Shown: piece by piece, positions 1 to 4,828 of the stretch
Layout of the letters: every line of letters begins with the position of its first letter
How positions within the stretch are numbered: the first letter of the stretch is position 1
NCBI GenBank assembly: GCA_002368735.1
Contig: DFEQ01000017.1
Coordinates: 1-6,080, forward strand
Origin: Christensenella sp. UBA3798
GTDB taxonomy: Bacteria > Bacillota > Clostridia > Christensenellales > CAG-1252
DNA: 6,080 nt
Direction of reading: 5' to 3'
Translations under genes and position numbers: made by a program
The notes under the pieces: generated by a model
What the model was told of the DNA's origin: nothing
The model's input: only the letters and a program-made list of their open reading frames with translations
Database searches by the model: none

Positions 1-582
1 CGCGGCGCGGGCAACGTGCTCGGCGCCGAGCAGCACGGACATATCGAGAGGGTGGGCTACGAGATGTACTGCACCCTCCTCAAGGAAGCCATCGCGGAGC
101 TGAACGGCGAAGCCGTGCCCGAAAACGGGAGCGTGGAGATGCTCGTCAAGGAGGACGCCTATCTCCCTGCTGATTACGTTACGAGCGAACTCGCCCGCAT
201 CCGTTTCTATAAAAAGATAGCCGCCATCGCGGACGAAAAAGGCAAAAACGCCATTCTCTCCGAGCTTGAGGAATCCTTCGGTATGCCGCCGCGGCAGGTG
301 CACGCCCTCGTGGAGATAGCCCTCCTCAAAGGGCTCGCCGCCTCCCTCCCCGTGAAGCGCATCAAGGTGGACAAGGACTCCGTTTCCATATTGTACACCG
401 ACCTCGAATTCATGACCTCCGCCGCGATGAGAAACGCCCTTGCGCTATTATCCTCCGATATGCGCGAAGCGGGATGCCAAGATGGCGAAGCGCGCTACGC
501 GGTCAAGGGCGGGCTCGTGTCCGCAAAGGTGCGCGTTCTCATCAAGTTCGTTAAAGCGCTGCGTGGCGAAGCCATCGCATAG
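1..582 (+). CDS. mfd: Transcription-repair coupling factor Mfd, C-terminal fragment (5' end outside window)
   Basis: Mfd is a DNA translocase that pushes stalled RNA polymerase off lesions and recruits UvrA for nucleotide excision repair in the cytosol. The frame is open from base 1 and ends at TAG 580-582, giving the last 193 residues of a protein usually near 1,150 residues. It begins with RGAGNVLGAEQHGHI, the diagnostic end of the translocase module (RecG-like TRG region), followed by VGYEMYCTLLKEAI. From about residue 45 (EDAYLPADYV) to about residue 135 it matches the regulatory C-terminal TRCF domain, which in characterised Mfd folds back on the UvrA-binding domain. No start codon is needed because the gene enters from outside. 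The last residues (RGEAIA) are encoded by a small palindrome (TGGC, GAA, GCCA at 564-574) resembling the hairpins that follow, so the extreme C-terminus may be repeat-derived. No classical U-tract terminator follows. Family assignment is very secure. Confidence 0.97.
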   Translation, partial: RGAGNVLGAEQHGHIERVGYEMYCTLLKEAIAELNGEAVPENGSVEMLVKEDAYLPADYVTSELARIRFYKKIAAIADEKGKNAILSELEESFGMPPRQVHALVEIALLKGLAASLPVKRIKVDKDSVSILYTDLEFMTSAAMRNALALLSSDMREAGCQDGEARYAVKGGLVSAKVRVLIKFVKALRGEAIA

Positions 583-586
583 TGCG

Positions 587-600
587 GCAGCAGGCGCTGC
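587..600. repeat. Small inverted repeat just after the mfd stop
   Basis: GCAGC and GCTGC arms enclose AGGC five bases after the mfd stop codon. A 10-bp direct repeat, GCGCTGCGTG, occurs at 556-565 inside mfd and again at 594-603 overlapping this hairpin. This suggests the palindrome-rich DNA begins within the last codons of the gene. It has no U-tract, so it is not a standard terminator. Confidence 0.5.
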
Positions 601-608
601 GTGCCAAC

Positions 609-696
609 GATGTATCGGCTTCGCCGACATGATGTATCACCTGCGGTGACATGATGTACGCCCTATGGGCGCATGATGTATCGGCTTCGCCGACAT
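609..696. repeat. Tandem array of four 22-bp palindromic units
   Basis: Four contiguous units (609-630, 631-652, 653-674, 675-696) each have the same plan: GATGTA, a 5-base arm, a 3-base loop, the complementary 5-base arm, then CAT. The arms differ between units but stay complementary: TCGGC/GCCGA in units 1 and 4, TCACC/GGTGA in unit 2, CGCCC/GGGCG in unit 3. Loops are TTC, TGC, TAT and TTC. The ATG of GATGTA can also pair with the closing CAT, giving an 8-bp stem with a TA bulge. Constant flanks with co-varying stems mean structure rather than sequence is kept. It is not a CRISPR array: there are no unique spacers of about 30 bp, the units abut, and the variation lies inside the palindrome. 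It could act as a chain of RNA hairpins at the 3' end of mfd mRNA, or as a mobile or slippage-expanded DNA repeat. Confidence 0.85.
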
Positions 697-703
697 TAGG
701 GTG

Positions 704-718
704 TCCTGCGGAGCAGGA
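704..718. repeat. Isolated perfect hairpin between the two arrays
   Basis: TCCTGC, loop GGA, GCAGGA makes a 6-bp perfect stem with a 3-base loop, the same loop size as the tandem units just upstream but without their GATGTA/CAT flanks. It is probably a diverged or separate member of the same kind of element. Confidence 0.6.
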
Positions 719-756
719 TCAATGCGGGATGCGGAATAGCGGATAGCCCCAAGGAC

Positions 757-882
757 ATATCGTGCCGCGTTGGGGACCCCGAAAAGTCGAATGGACTTTT
801 GGGGGTATTGCGGCATATCGCACGGCGTAGCCGTATATCGCATCCGTTAGGATATATCGCATTGCCGCAGGCAATATATCGC
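757..882. repeat. Second hairpin array with ATATCGC spacers
   Basis: The heptamer ATATCGC recurs at 815-821, 835-841, 854-860 and 876-882, with variants ATATCGT at 757-763 and AAATCGC at 911-917. Between the copies lie self-complementary blocks with unrelated arms: ACGGC/GCCGT (822-834, loop GTA), ATCC/GGAT (842-853, loop GTTA), ATTGCC/GGCAAT (861-875, loop GCA). The first block is larger: arms GCCGC (764-768) and GCGGC (810-814) enclose another hairpin at 777-805. After 882 the pattern degrades. The design, a constant spacer plus variable complementary arms with a 3-4 base loop, parallels the 609-696 array but uses a different constant sequence. No coding frame across it looks genuine. Confidence 0.75.
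777..805. repeat. Long hairpin nested inside the second array
   Basis: A 12-base left arm (CCCCGAAAAGTC, 777-788) pairs with 794-805 (GACTTTTGGGGG) with one mismatch around a 5-base loop. It sits inside the GCCGC/GCGGC arms of a larger unit, as if inserted into or grown out of it. CCCCAA (747-752) could alternatively pair with TTGGGG (770-775), so competing folds are possible. It has no U-tract and is not a typical terminator. Confidence 0.65.
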
Positions 883-974
883 GCCCATGCACCCGCTCGC
901 ACGGTGCGCTAAATCGCATCTTTTTTCGGTCTTTTCGTGAATGTAATCTCCGCAAAACGGAAAAATTATCAATA

Positions 975-1008
975 TTGACTTGCGCATTTCGCGCGGGTTA
1001 TGTATAAT
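975..1008 (+). promoter_or_regulatory. Probable sigma-A-type promoter for the lipoprotein gene
   Basis: A perfect -10 TATAAT lies at 1003-1008. TTGACT at 975-980 is a good -35 hexamer but stands 22 bp away. TTGCGC at 980-985 has the ideal 17-bp spacing but only three consensus bases. A second TATAAT at 1021-1026 has no convincing -35 element. Transcription would start near 1015 or 1033, leaving a leader of about 50-70 bases before the start codon. The exact -35 choice is uncertain. Confidence 0.55.
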
Positions 1009-1032
1009 ATCAAAGTACACTATAATATTATG

Positions 1033-1064
1033 GGCGCATATCCGCGCCTTCCGGGCACCCGGGA
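1033..1064 (+). other. Two adjacent hairpins in the lipoprotein mRNA leader
   Basis: GGCGC/GCGCC arms (1033-1037 and 1044-1048, loop ATATCC) are followed with no gap by a second stem, 1049-1054 with 1059-1064 (loop GCAC, one G-U pair). The pair ends two bases before the ribosome binding site AAAGGAG at 1067-1073. Back-to-back stems could stack and either stabilise the 5' end or limit ribosome access. No known riboswitch class is recognised. Confidence 0.45.
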
Positions 1065-1083
1065 TAAAAGGAGTTTATCGTAC

Positions 1084-3303
1084 ATGAAAAAGAAACTGCT
1101 CGCTTTTCTATTGATCCTCGTTCTCGCGATCACCGCGATCGTGGCAACGGCTTGCACCAAGAACACAGAGCGTGATTTCAAGCAGGTCACGGCTTCCGTG
1201 TCCTACGCGGGGCGCTCTTCGCAGGTGGATAAGCTGGAACTGAATGCGACCATCTACAATTTTGTTTACAACAACTACTACTATTATCAGCAGGGCGCCA
1301 TGACGGCGGACGATTACCAGAAGATGCTCGACAAAATAGACGTCAGCTACAAGCAGGCGAACGAGAGTTTGGCGGAGAGCGAGGCATACACTCTGATGTG
1401 CATCGACGAGCTTTATAAGCTCGTGATGGCGAAGGGCACCGACGAAGAGAAGGCTGCGGCAACGGCGGCATCCACCGTCGGCAAGGCATACGACGCGGCG
1501 GCGCGCATCAAGGAGATCGTGAGCGTCCTGCCGAAAAAGGACCTCATCGCCGCCATCGAAGCATACAACAAGGAGATGCAGGAGAGTTTCGACTCCTTCC
1601 TTGAGGCGTACGAGTCCGAGATCGAGAAGTCCGTCACCAAGCACTCCACCGATAACGTGAAGGAATTGACCGTCATTTCCAAGCCCTGGAAACTCACCTA
1701 TGAGAAGGGCGAGAGCTTTATCGAGAACGGTTTGAAGGTGGGCGTCGTCTACGAAGACTCCACCGACGTCGTCACACTGGATAGGGACGAGTACACCGTG
1801 ACGGGCTTTAGCAGCGAGAACGTTTCCGAGAAGGTGGAGATAACCGTCTCCTTCGGAAAGAAGAGCGCGACCTTCGACGTAGCCATCGTCGATGCGAAGG
1901 TGTCGCGCCCCGCTCTTCCCAAGGACGACGAGGAGGAAAGTGCGGAAAAGACCGAGATCCCCGCTCTCTTCGAGGTAGACCTCGACAAGCAGATCGAAGA
2001 CGTCAAGACCTCCGACTCCGCAAGGTACAAGGCGCTCTCCGAGGCGAAGCGCAGGCTCGAAAAGCAGATGAGCACCAACTATCGCAATTACGAATATTAC
2101 TACCTCTCCAAGCTGAAGTCTCAGGCAGTCACCGCTTGTGAGGAGATAAAGGGCAAAGAATCCACCGGCGTTACGCAGGCGGAAATCCTCGCCGAGTATC
2201 AGAAGCGTTTGAACGACCAGTTGCAAGAGCTTGAGCTCGGCGCCAAGGAGTATTCGAGCGCCGTGGACAGCCCCGCCGTGAAGACGCAGATCGTGCACAA
2301 GGACGACAAGATCTTCTACGTGCTGCACACCCTCCTGGGGCTCTCTTCCGACCTCAAGAAAGAGTACGATGCCCTGAAGAGCGAGAAGACATCGCACAGC
2401 GACGCACTTTGGGAGGTCAAGAAAGGGCTCATCGACGAGAGCTCCATGTACGTCAGCAATCCCGAGTACGACAAGGATGCCAAGTGCGAGGATGAGGACT
2501 GCACCTGCATCTCTTGCGAGAACTATACGGGCGAAAACCCCGGCGAGTGCACGGACGAGAATTGCACCTGCGAGAAGTGCCCCAACAAGCGCTACCTCAA
2601 GACGATCACCTATGGTGATAATAAGACGTTGAACGCCAAAGAGGACGGCACTTTCGACATCCTCGACCTGCGCGCTGCGATGTATGAGGACCTCGCCGCG
2701 ATGAGCGACGCGTCCACCGCGGAGGAGCGCGCGGAGAATCTCAAGGTCTTCAAGAAGTGGATCTATATGACCAACGACGACGAGAGCTTCTTTACCACCC
2801 TTTCGGATGGCAAGCTCGGTTACAGCCTCAGCATGGACGAGAGCGACTACGTGGAAAGTTTCACCGAGCTCTCTCGCCTCCTTGCCTACGGCACCGAGCT
2901 TGAAAAGGAGAGTTCCGATTATTACATCGTCGGTTCGGGAGTCGGCTCCTTCGGCTATTGCTACACCACCTACGGCATCCACGTGATCATGCTTTCGGGC
3001 TATGCGCTCGACCCCAACGTGGAGACGCAGGCTTTGACGGACGGCATGGTCGCCATCCCCGCGGACGCCATCACCGACTACACCTCTTACAAGGCGGCGG
3101 AGAATGACGAGGAGACTGCCACCGTCACCCCCGCGAAGGGCACCATCGCCTACGACATCGTGGAGAAGCTGGAGAGCAATAAGAAGGACGAAAAGATCGG
3201 CGCGTTCAAGAAGGACTTCTATCAGAACGCCTTGAAGAACGACGTCGAGATCACCTATTTCGAAAAGGTTTACCAAGACCTCATCGAGCAGTATCAGAAC
3301 TAA
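1084..3303 (+). CDS. PrsA/SurA-like foldase lipoprotein with Big_3 Ig domain and cysteine insertion
   Basis: Predicted 739-residue surface lipoprotein. ATG 1084 is chosen over upstream in-frame ATGs because AAAGGAG (1067-1073) lies 10 bases before it and it begins a clean signal peptide: MKKK, a hydrophobic run, then VATAC with lipid-modified C24 (A rather than L at -3, so a weak lipobox). Residues about 25-190 are helical and tyrosine-rich, resembling SurA/PrsA N-terminal chaperone regions. About 193-270 fits a Big_3-type bacterial Ig fold. An acidic linker follows. About 409-640 resembles a split parvulin prolyl isomerase: the first strand IFYVLHTLLG carries H415, and the closing YGIHVIMLSG carries H633, matching the two conserved parvulin histidines. 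A long insertion (about 440-560) carries two C-x4-C-x-C-x2-C motifs. Likely role: folding of secreted proteins outside the membrane. The lipoprotein call is strong; isomerase activity is inferred from pattern only. Confidence 0.8.
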   Translation: MKKKLLAFLLILVLAITAIVATACTKNTERDFKQVTASVSYAGRSSQVDKLELNATIYNFVYNNYYYYQQGAMTADDYQKMLDKIDVSYKQANESLAESEAYTLMCIDELYKLVMAKGTDEEKAAATAASTVGKAYDAAARIKEIVSVLPKKDLIAAIEAYNKEMQESFDSFLEAYESEIEKSVTKHSTDNVKELTVISKPWKLTYEKGESFIENGLKVGVVYEDSTDVVTLDRDEYTVTGFSSENVSEKVEITVSFGKKSATFDVAIVDAKVSRPALPKDDEEESAEKTEIPALFEVDLDKQIEDVKTSDSARYKALSEAKRRLEKQMSTNYRNYEYYYLSKLKSQAVTACEEIKGKESTGVTQAEILAEYQKRLNDQLQELELGAKEYSSAVDSPAVKTQIVHKDDKIFYVLHTLLGLSSDLKKEYDALKSEKTSHSDALWEVKKGLIDESSMYVSNPEYDKDAKCEDEDCTCISCENYTGENPGECTDENCTCEKCPNKRYLKTITYGDNKTLNAKEDGTFDILDLRAAMYEDLAAMSDASTAEERAENLKVFKKWIYMTNDDESFFTTLSDGKLGYSLSMDESDYVESFTELSRLLAYGTELEKESSDYYIVGSGVGSFGYCYTTYGIHVIMLSGYALDPNVETQALTDGMVAIPADAITDYTSYKAAENDEETATVTPAKGTIAYDIVEKLESNKKDEKIGAFKKDFYQNALKNDVEITYFEKVYQDLIEQYQN
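2485..2580 (+). other. Duplicated eight-cysteine motif in the foldase lipoprotein
   Basis: Cysteines 468, 473, 475, 478 and 489, 494, 496, 499 form two copies of C-x4-C-x-C-x2-C exactly 21 residues apart, with matching CxDExCTC cores (CEDEDCTC and CTDENCTC). The exact period indicates internal duplication. The cysteine spacing and many acidic residues suggest a metal site or a disulfide knot. It lies between the two halves of the parvulin-like domain. Confidence 0.7.
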
Positions 3304-3310
3304 ACGAAAG

Positions 3311-3336
3311 AGCCGGCCGATGAGCCGGCTTTTTTT
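3311..3336 (+). terminator. Intrinsic terminator after the lipoprotein gene
   Basis: AGCCGGC (3311-3317) and GCCGGCT (3324-3330) form a perfect 7-bp GC-rich stem around loop CGATGA, followed by T through 3336. Upstream A bases at 3307-3309 can pair with the T-run and extend the stem. It starts 8 bases after the stop codon. The T-run is immediately followed by the ribosome binding site of the Nudix gene, so the terminator also lies directly before the next translation start. Confidence 0.92.
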
Positions 3337-3347
3337 AAGGAGGAGCC

Positions 3348-3920
3348 ATGAGCGATTACAAGGACAGAGAGTTCGGCGCGGGCAAGGTCTTTAAGGAGAC
3401 CACCGCCGAAAAACGCTACGTTTTCAAGGGCAGGATCATCAACGTCAGAAACGACAGGATACTCCTCCCGAACGGGGCGGAGTCCCTGCGCGAGTCCGTA
3501 GAGCACCGCGGCGGCGTAGCCGTCCTCGCCGTGGACGACAAGGGCTACGTGCCCATCGTCAGACAATATCGCTATCCTACGGGGCGTGAGTTGTGGGAGA
3601 TCCCCGCGGGCAAGCTGGAGGTCGGGGAGCAGCCCGACGAAGCCATTCATCGCGAGCTTAGGGAGGAAACGGGGCTCGTTGCGGGCAAGATGACCCCACT
3701 TGCAATGTTTTATCCCACCTGCGGGTACTCCAGCGAGATCATCCGCGTGTACCTTGCCACCGACCTCACCTACGTCGGCGCCAAGCCCGACGACGACGAA
3801 TTCCTCGAGCTCAAGTACGTCAAGATCGAGGACTTGTATAAGATGTGCCTTTCCGGGGAGATTATAGACGGAAAGACGTTAGTAGCGGTATTAAAGTATT
3901 GTTCAACCGAGCGCAAATAA
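3348..3920 (+). CDS. nudF: Nudix hydrolase, NudF-like ADP-ribose pyrophosphatase
   Basis: Predicted cytosolic Mg-dependent enzyme of 190 residues, normal for NudF-type proteins, that splits ADP-ribose or related nucleoside diphosphate derivatives into AMP plus the phosphorylated partner. The Nudix box is complete: G88, x5, E94, x7, then R102-E-L-R-E-E-T-G-L110, so the metal-binding glutamates are intact. The N-terminal part (YVFKGRIINVRNDRILLPNG, then VEHRGGVAVLAV) is the usual dimerising beta region of this subfamily. The proline that marks ADP-ribose pyrophosphatases 16 residues after the Nudix-box glycine is C125 here (YPTCGYSSE), with P123 two residues earlier, so the exact substrate is less certain. 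The start is set by AAGGAGG at 3337-3343, unusually close (4 bases) to ATG 3348. No promoter fits in the 44-base gap after the lipoprotein gene, so expression may rely on terminator read-through or a promoter inside that gene. Confidence 0.9.
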   Translation: MSDYKDREFGAGKVFKETTAEKRYVFKGRIINVRNDRILLPNGAESLRESVEHRGGVAVLAVDDKGYVPIVRQYRYPTGRELWEIPAGKLEVGEQPDEAIHRELREETGLVAGKMTPLAMFYPTCGYSSEIIRVYLATDLTYVGAKPDDDEFLELKYVKIEDLYKMCLSGEIIDGKTLVAVLKYCSTERK

Positions 3921-3947
3921 ACTCGCATATACTTTGTTTCTGACTGC

Positions 3948-3994
3948 AAGGCGACGAAATCACGTACGGGTCAAGTACGCTCATTCGTCGCCTT
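3948..3994. repeat. Long two-tier hairpin downstream of the Nudix gene
   Basis: An 11-bp perfect outer stem (AAGGCGACGAA 3948-3958, TTCGTCGCCTT 3984-3994) encloses a second stem, CGTAC (3963-3967) with GTACG (3975-3979), loop GGGTCAA. TTTT follows at 3993-3996, so it may serve as a weak terminator 27 bases after the stop codon. The size and two-tier form look more like an intergenic palindromic element than a plain terminator. A similar CGTAC/GTACG apex with loop AAGGA occurs at 5120-5134. Confidence 0.75.
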
Positions 3995-4015
3995 TTGTCG
4001 AGCCTCGTCTCTGCG

Positions 4016-4109
4016 GTTTCTTCGCGCTCGCAAGGGGCGCGCGTGCGGCAAGCCCGGTCGTCCTGTTTTGGGAATGGAAAAAAGGGGCTTTCGCGAGTGT
4101 GCCTGAAAC
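4016..4109 (+). ncRNA. Possible structured RNA element (three nested helices)
   Basis: Three nested helices can form in order: GTTTC/GAAAC (4016-4020 with 4105-4109), a 9-pair helix (4023-4031 with 4093-4101, two G-U pairs), and AAGCCC/GGGCTT (4050-4055 with 4085-4090). The G-U pairs work only in plus-strand RNA, which favours transcription in the Nudix direction. No promoter and no known RNA class is recognised. It could be a 3'-UTR structure, a small RNA, or chance pairing in a GC-rich spacer. Confidence 0.3.
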
Positions 4110-4113
4110 AAAA

Positions 4114-4133
4114 AAGGGAGGATATCCTCCCTT
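4114..4133. terminator. Bidirectional terminator-like perfect palindrome
   Basis: A perfect 20-bp palindrome: AAGGGAGG (4114-4121) and CCTCCCTT (4126-4133) with ATAT as loop. On the plus strand it is followed by CTTTTG. On the minus strand the A-rich stretch at 4107-4115 becomes a U-tract. It lies between the convergent Nudix and membrane-protein genes, where a two-way terminator is expected. Confidence 0.8.
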
Positions 4134-4171
4134 CTTTTGTTGATTGGCGTAAATAGGATGTTGGTAGATTG

Positions 4172-4245
4172 GAGCGTTTGTCTTTGTGCCACTCTCCCCA
4201 CGCACGTTGAAATGTAAAAAAGTGTCTGTTGAAAAGAAGAAGGTT
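4172..4245. repeat. Partial third copy of the dispersed repeat found near 5148 and 5310
   Basis: Bases 4172-4197 begin GAGCGTTTGTCTTTG and continue GCCACTCTCC after one variable base, matching the left end of the repeats at 5148 and 5310. The tail GTTGAAAAGAAGAAGG (4228-4243) resembles GTTAAAAGAAGACGGG in the second copy. The middle is not conserved. It overlaps the terminator of the minus-strand gene. Confidence 0.6.
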
Positions 4246-4275
4246 CGCACCCCATGCGAACCTTCTTGGTTTTTT
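4237..4275. terminator. Strong hairpin terminator of the zinc-ribbon gene, usable both ways
   Basis: A perfect 13-bp stem (4237-4249 with 4255-4267) with loop CCCCA. It starts 21 bases beyond the stop codon of the minus-strand gene, where the RNA continues in a U-rich run (4231-4236 reversed). On the plus strand it is followed by GG and six T, so it can also stop read-through from the Nudix side. Confidence 0.88.
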
Positions 4276-4288
4276 GGCTGTTGTGTTA

Positions 4289-4744
4289 TTATTTGACGAA
4301 AAGTTTTTTCACCTCGGTCCTGACGTTCTTCTCGATCCAGCAATGTTTGTTTTTGTCGTAGTAAGAGGTGGTCACCGTTGCGCCGTGTTCGTCGGTGTGT
4401 CCGCACTCCGGGCAAGAACACTCGATCTGTATGGACGCCGTGGTCTTCTGCGCGGTGGAGCTTGTCGACGTCACGCTCCAGCCGATGTCCCTGTCGTAGT
4501 TGAACTTCGCACCGCACTTGCTGCAGAACGACCTCTTGATCCTCTTCCTTGTCGAGAAGAAGTGTATGACGCCGCCAAAGAGCCAGAGGATGCCGAGTCC
4601 CATCAAAATGCCACTGAGGGTGCCCTCAAGCGCAGTGCTTCCGACGACGATCAGCGCGATGCTGATTGCGTCCAAAATGAGAACTTCGATCCACAGTTTG
4701 ATCTTTGCCTTTTTCTTTGCCGATTTTCCTTTGCTTTCTGCCAT
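4289..4744 (-). CDS. Two-helix membrane protein with zinc ribbon, unknown function
   Basis: Predicted 151-residue inner-membrane protein. A lysine-rich start (MAESKGKSAKKKAK) is followed by two hydrophobic helices at about 17-38 and 44-63, joined by a short turn, then a basic segment (TRKRIKR) which by the positive-inside rule puts the C-terminal domain in the cytosol. That domain has CSKCG (C74, C77) and CSCPECG (C111, C114, with C109), the four-cysteine plan of a rubredoxin- or zinc-ribbon-type knuckle, plus C135 and several histidines. The start is secure: AAGGAGG (reverse complement of 4752-4758) lies 7 bases before the ATG at 4742-4744. It is divergent from the XRE regulator at 4841, and its promoter contains a palindromic operator, so it is probably that regulator's target. 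I do not recognise a named family. A sensor or membrane-stress role would be a guess. Confidence 0.85.
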   Translation of the reverse strand: MAESKGKSAKKKAKIKLWIEVLILDAISIALIVVGSTALEGTLSGILMGLGILWLFGGVIHFFSTRKRIKRSFCSKCGAKFNYDRDIGWSVTSTSSTAQKTTASIQIECSCPECGHTDEHGATVTTSYYDKNKHCWIEKNVRTEVKKLFVK

Positions 4745-4776
4745 AATAGATCCTCCTTTGTAAAAAGCATAAGGTC

Positions 4777-4806
4777 AGTATAATTTAGGTATTACCTAAA
4801 TGTCAA
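4777..4806 (-). promoter_or_regulatory. Promoter of the zinc-ribbon membrane gene
   Basis: Read on the minus strand, a perfect -35 TTGACA (4801-4806) is followed by an 18-bp spacer and TATACT (4777-4782), one base from the consensus. TTATAC one base earlier gives 17 bp. The start site falls near 4770, leaving a short leader of about 26 bases with the ribosome binding site. The whole spacer is the palindrome at 4783-4801. Confidence 0.85.
4783..4801. promoter_or_regulatory. Operator O1: perfect palindrome filling the promoter spacer
   Basis: ATTTAGGTA, centre T, TACCTAAAT: perfect 9-base arms with a single central base, typical in size for an XRE/Cro-type dimer site. It sits exactly between the -35 and -10 of the minus-strand promoter, so a bound protein would exclude RNA polymerase. 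It also overlaps a TATAAT (4779-4784) on the plus strand. Confidence 0.8.
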
Positions 4807-4813
4807 GCATTAT

Positions 4814-4828
4814 TTAGGCAATGCTTAA
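4814..4828. promoter_or_regulatory. Operator O2: related palindrome before the regulator gene
   Basis: TTAGGCA, centre A, TGCTTAA: a one-mismatch version of O1 (shared plan TTAGGnA, centre, TnCyTAA). Its centre (4821) is 29 bp from the O1 centre (4792), nearly three helical turns, so two dimers could bind on about the same face. It abuts the putative -10 of the repressor (4829-4834). Confidence 0.7.

Noticed and set aside
609..882. CRISPR array
   Set aside because: Units abut without unique spacers of about 30 bp, the variable parts are themselves palindromic, and there are no cas genes in the window.
1108..3276. A minus-strand open frame of 722 codons opposite the lipoprotein gene
   Set aside because: It is a mirror frame produced by biased codon use. 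The translation is low in information (runs of L, V, G, R), has no signal or domain, and the plus-strand protein has an SD sequence, a lipobox and recognisable domains.
3300..3650. Minus-strand open frame opposite the Nudix gene
   Set aside because: It overlaps the conserved Nudix box coding region and has no ribosome binding site or recognisable motif. It is a shadow frame.
3934..4255. Short open frames on both strands between the Nudix and zinc-ribbon genes
   Set aside because: They run through palindromes and terminators, lack SD sites, and have arginine-rich, low-information translations.
4229..4783. Plus-strand open frames opposite the zinc-ribbon gene
   Set aside because: They cover the terminator and the operator region. 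The minus-strand frame has an ideal SD site, two membrane helices and paired cysteine knuckles.
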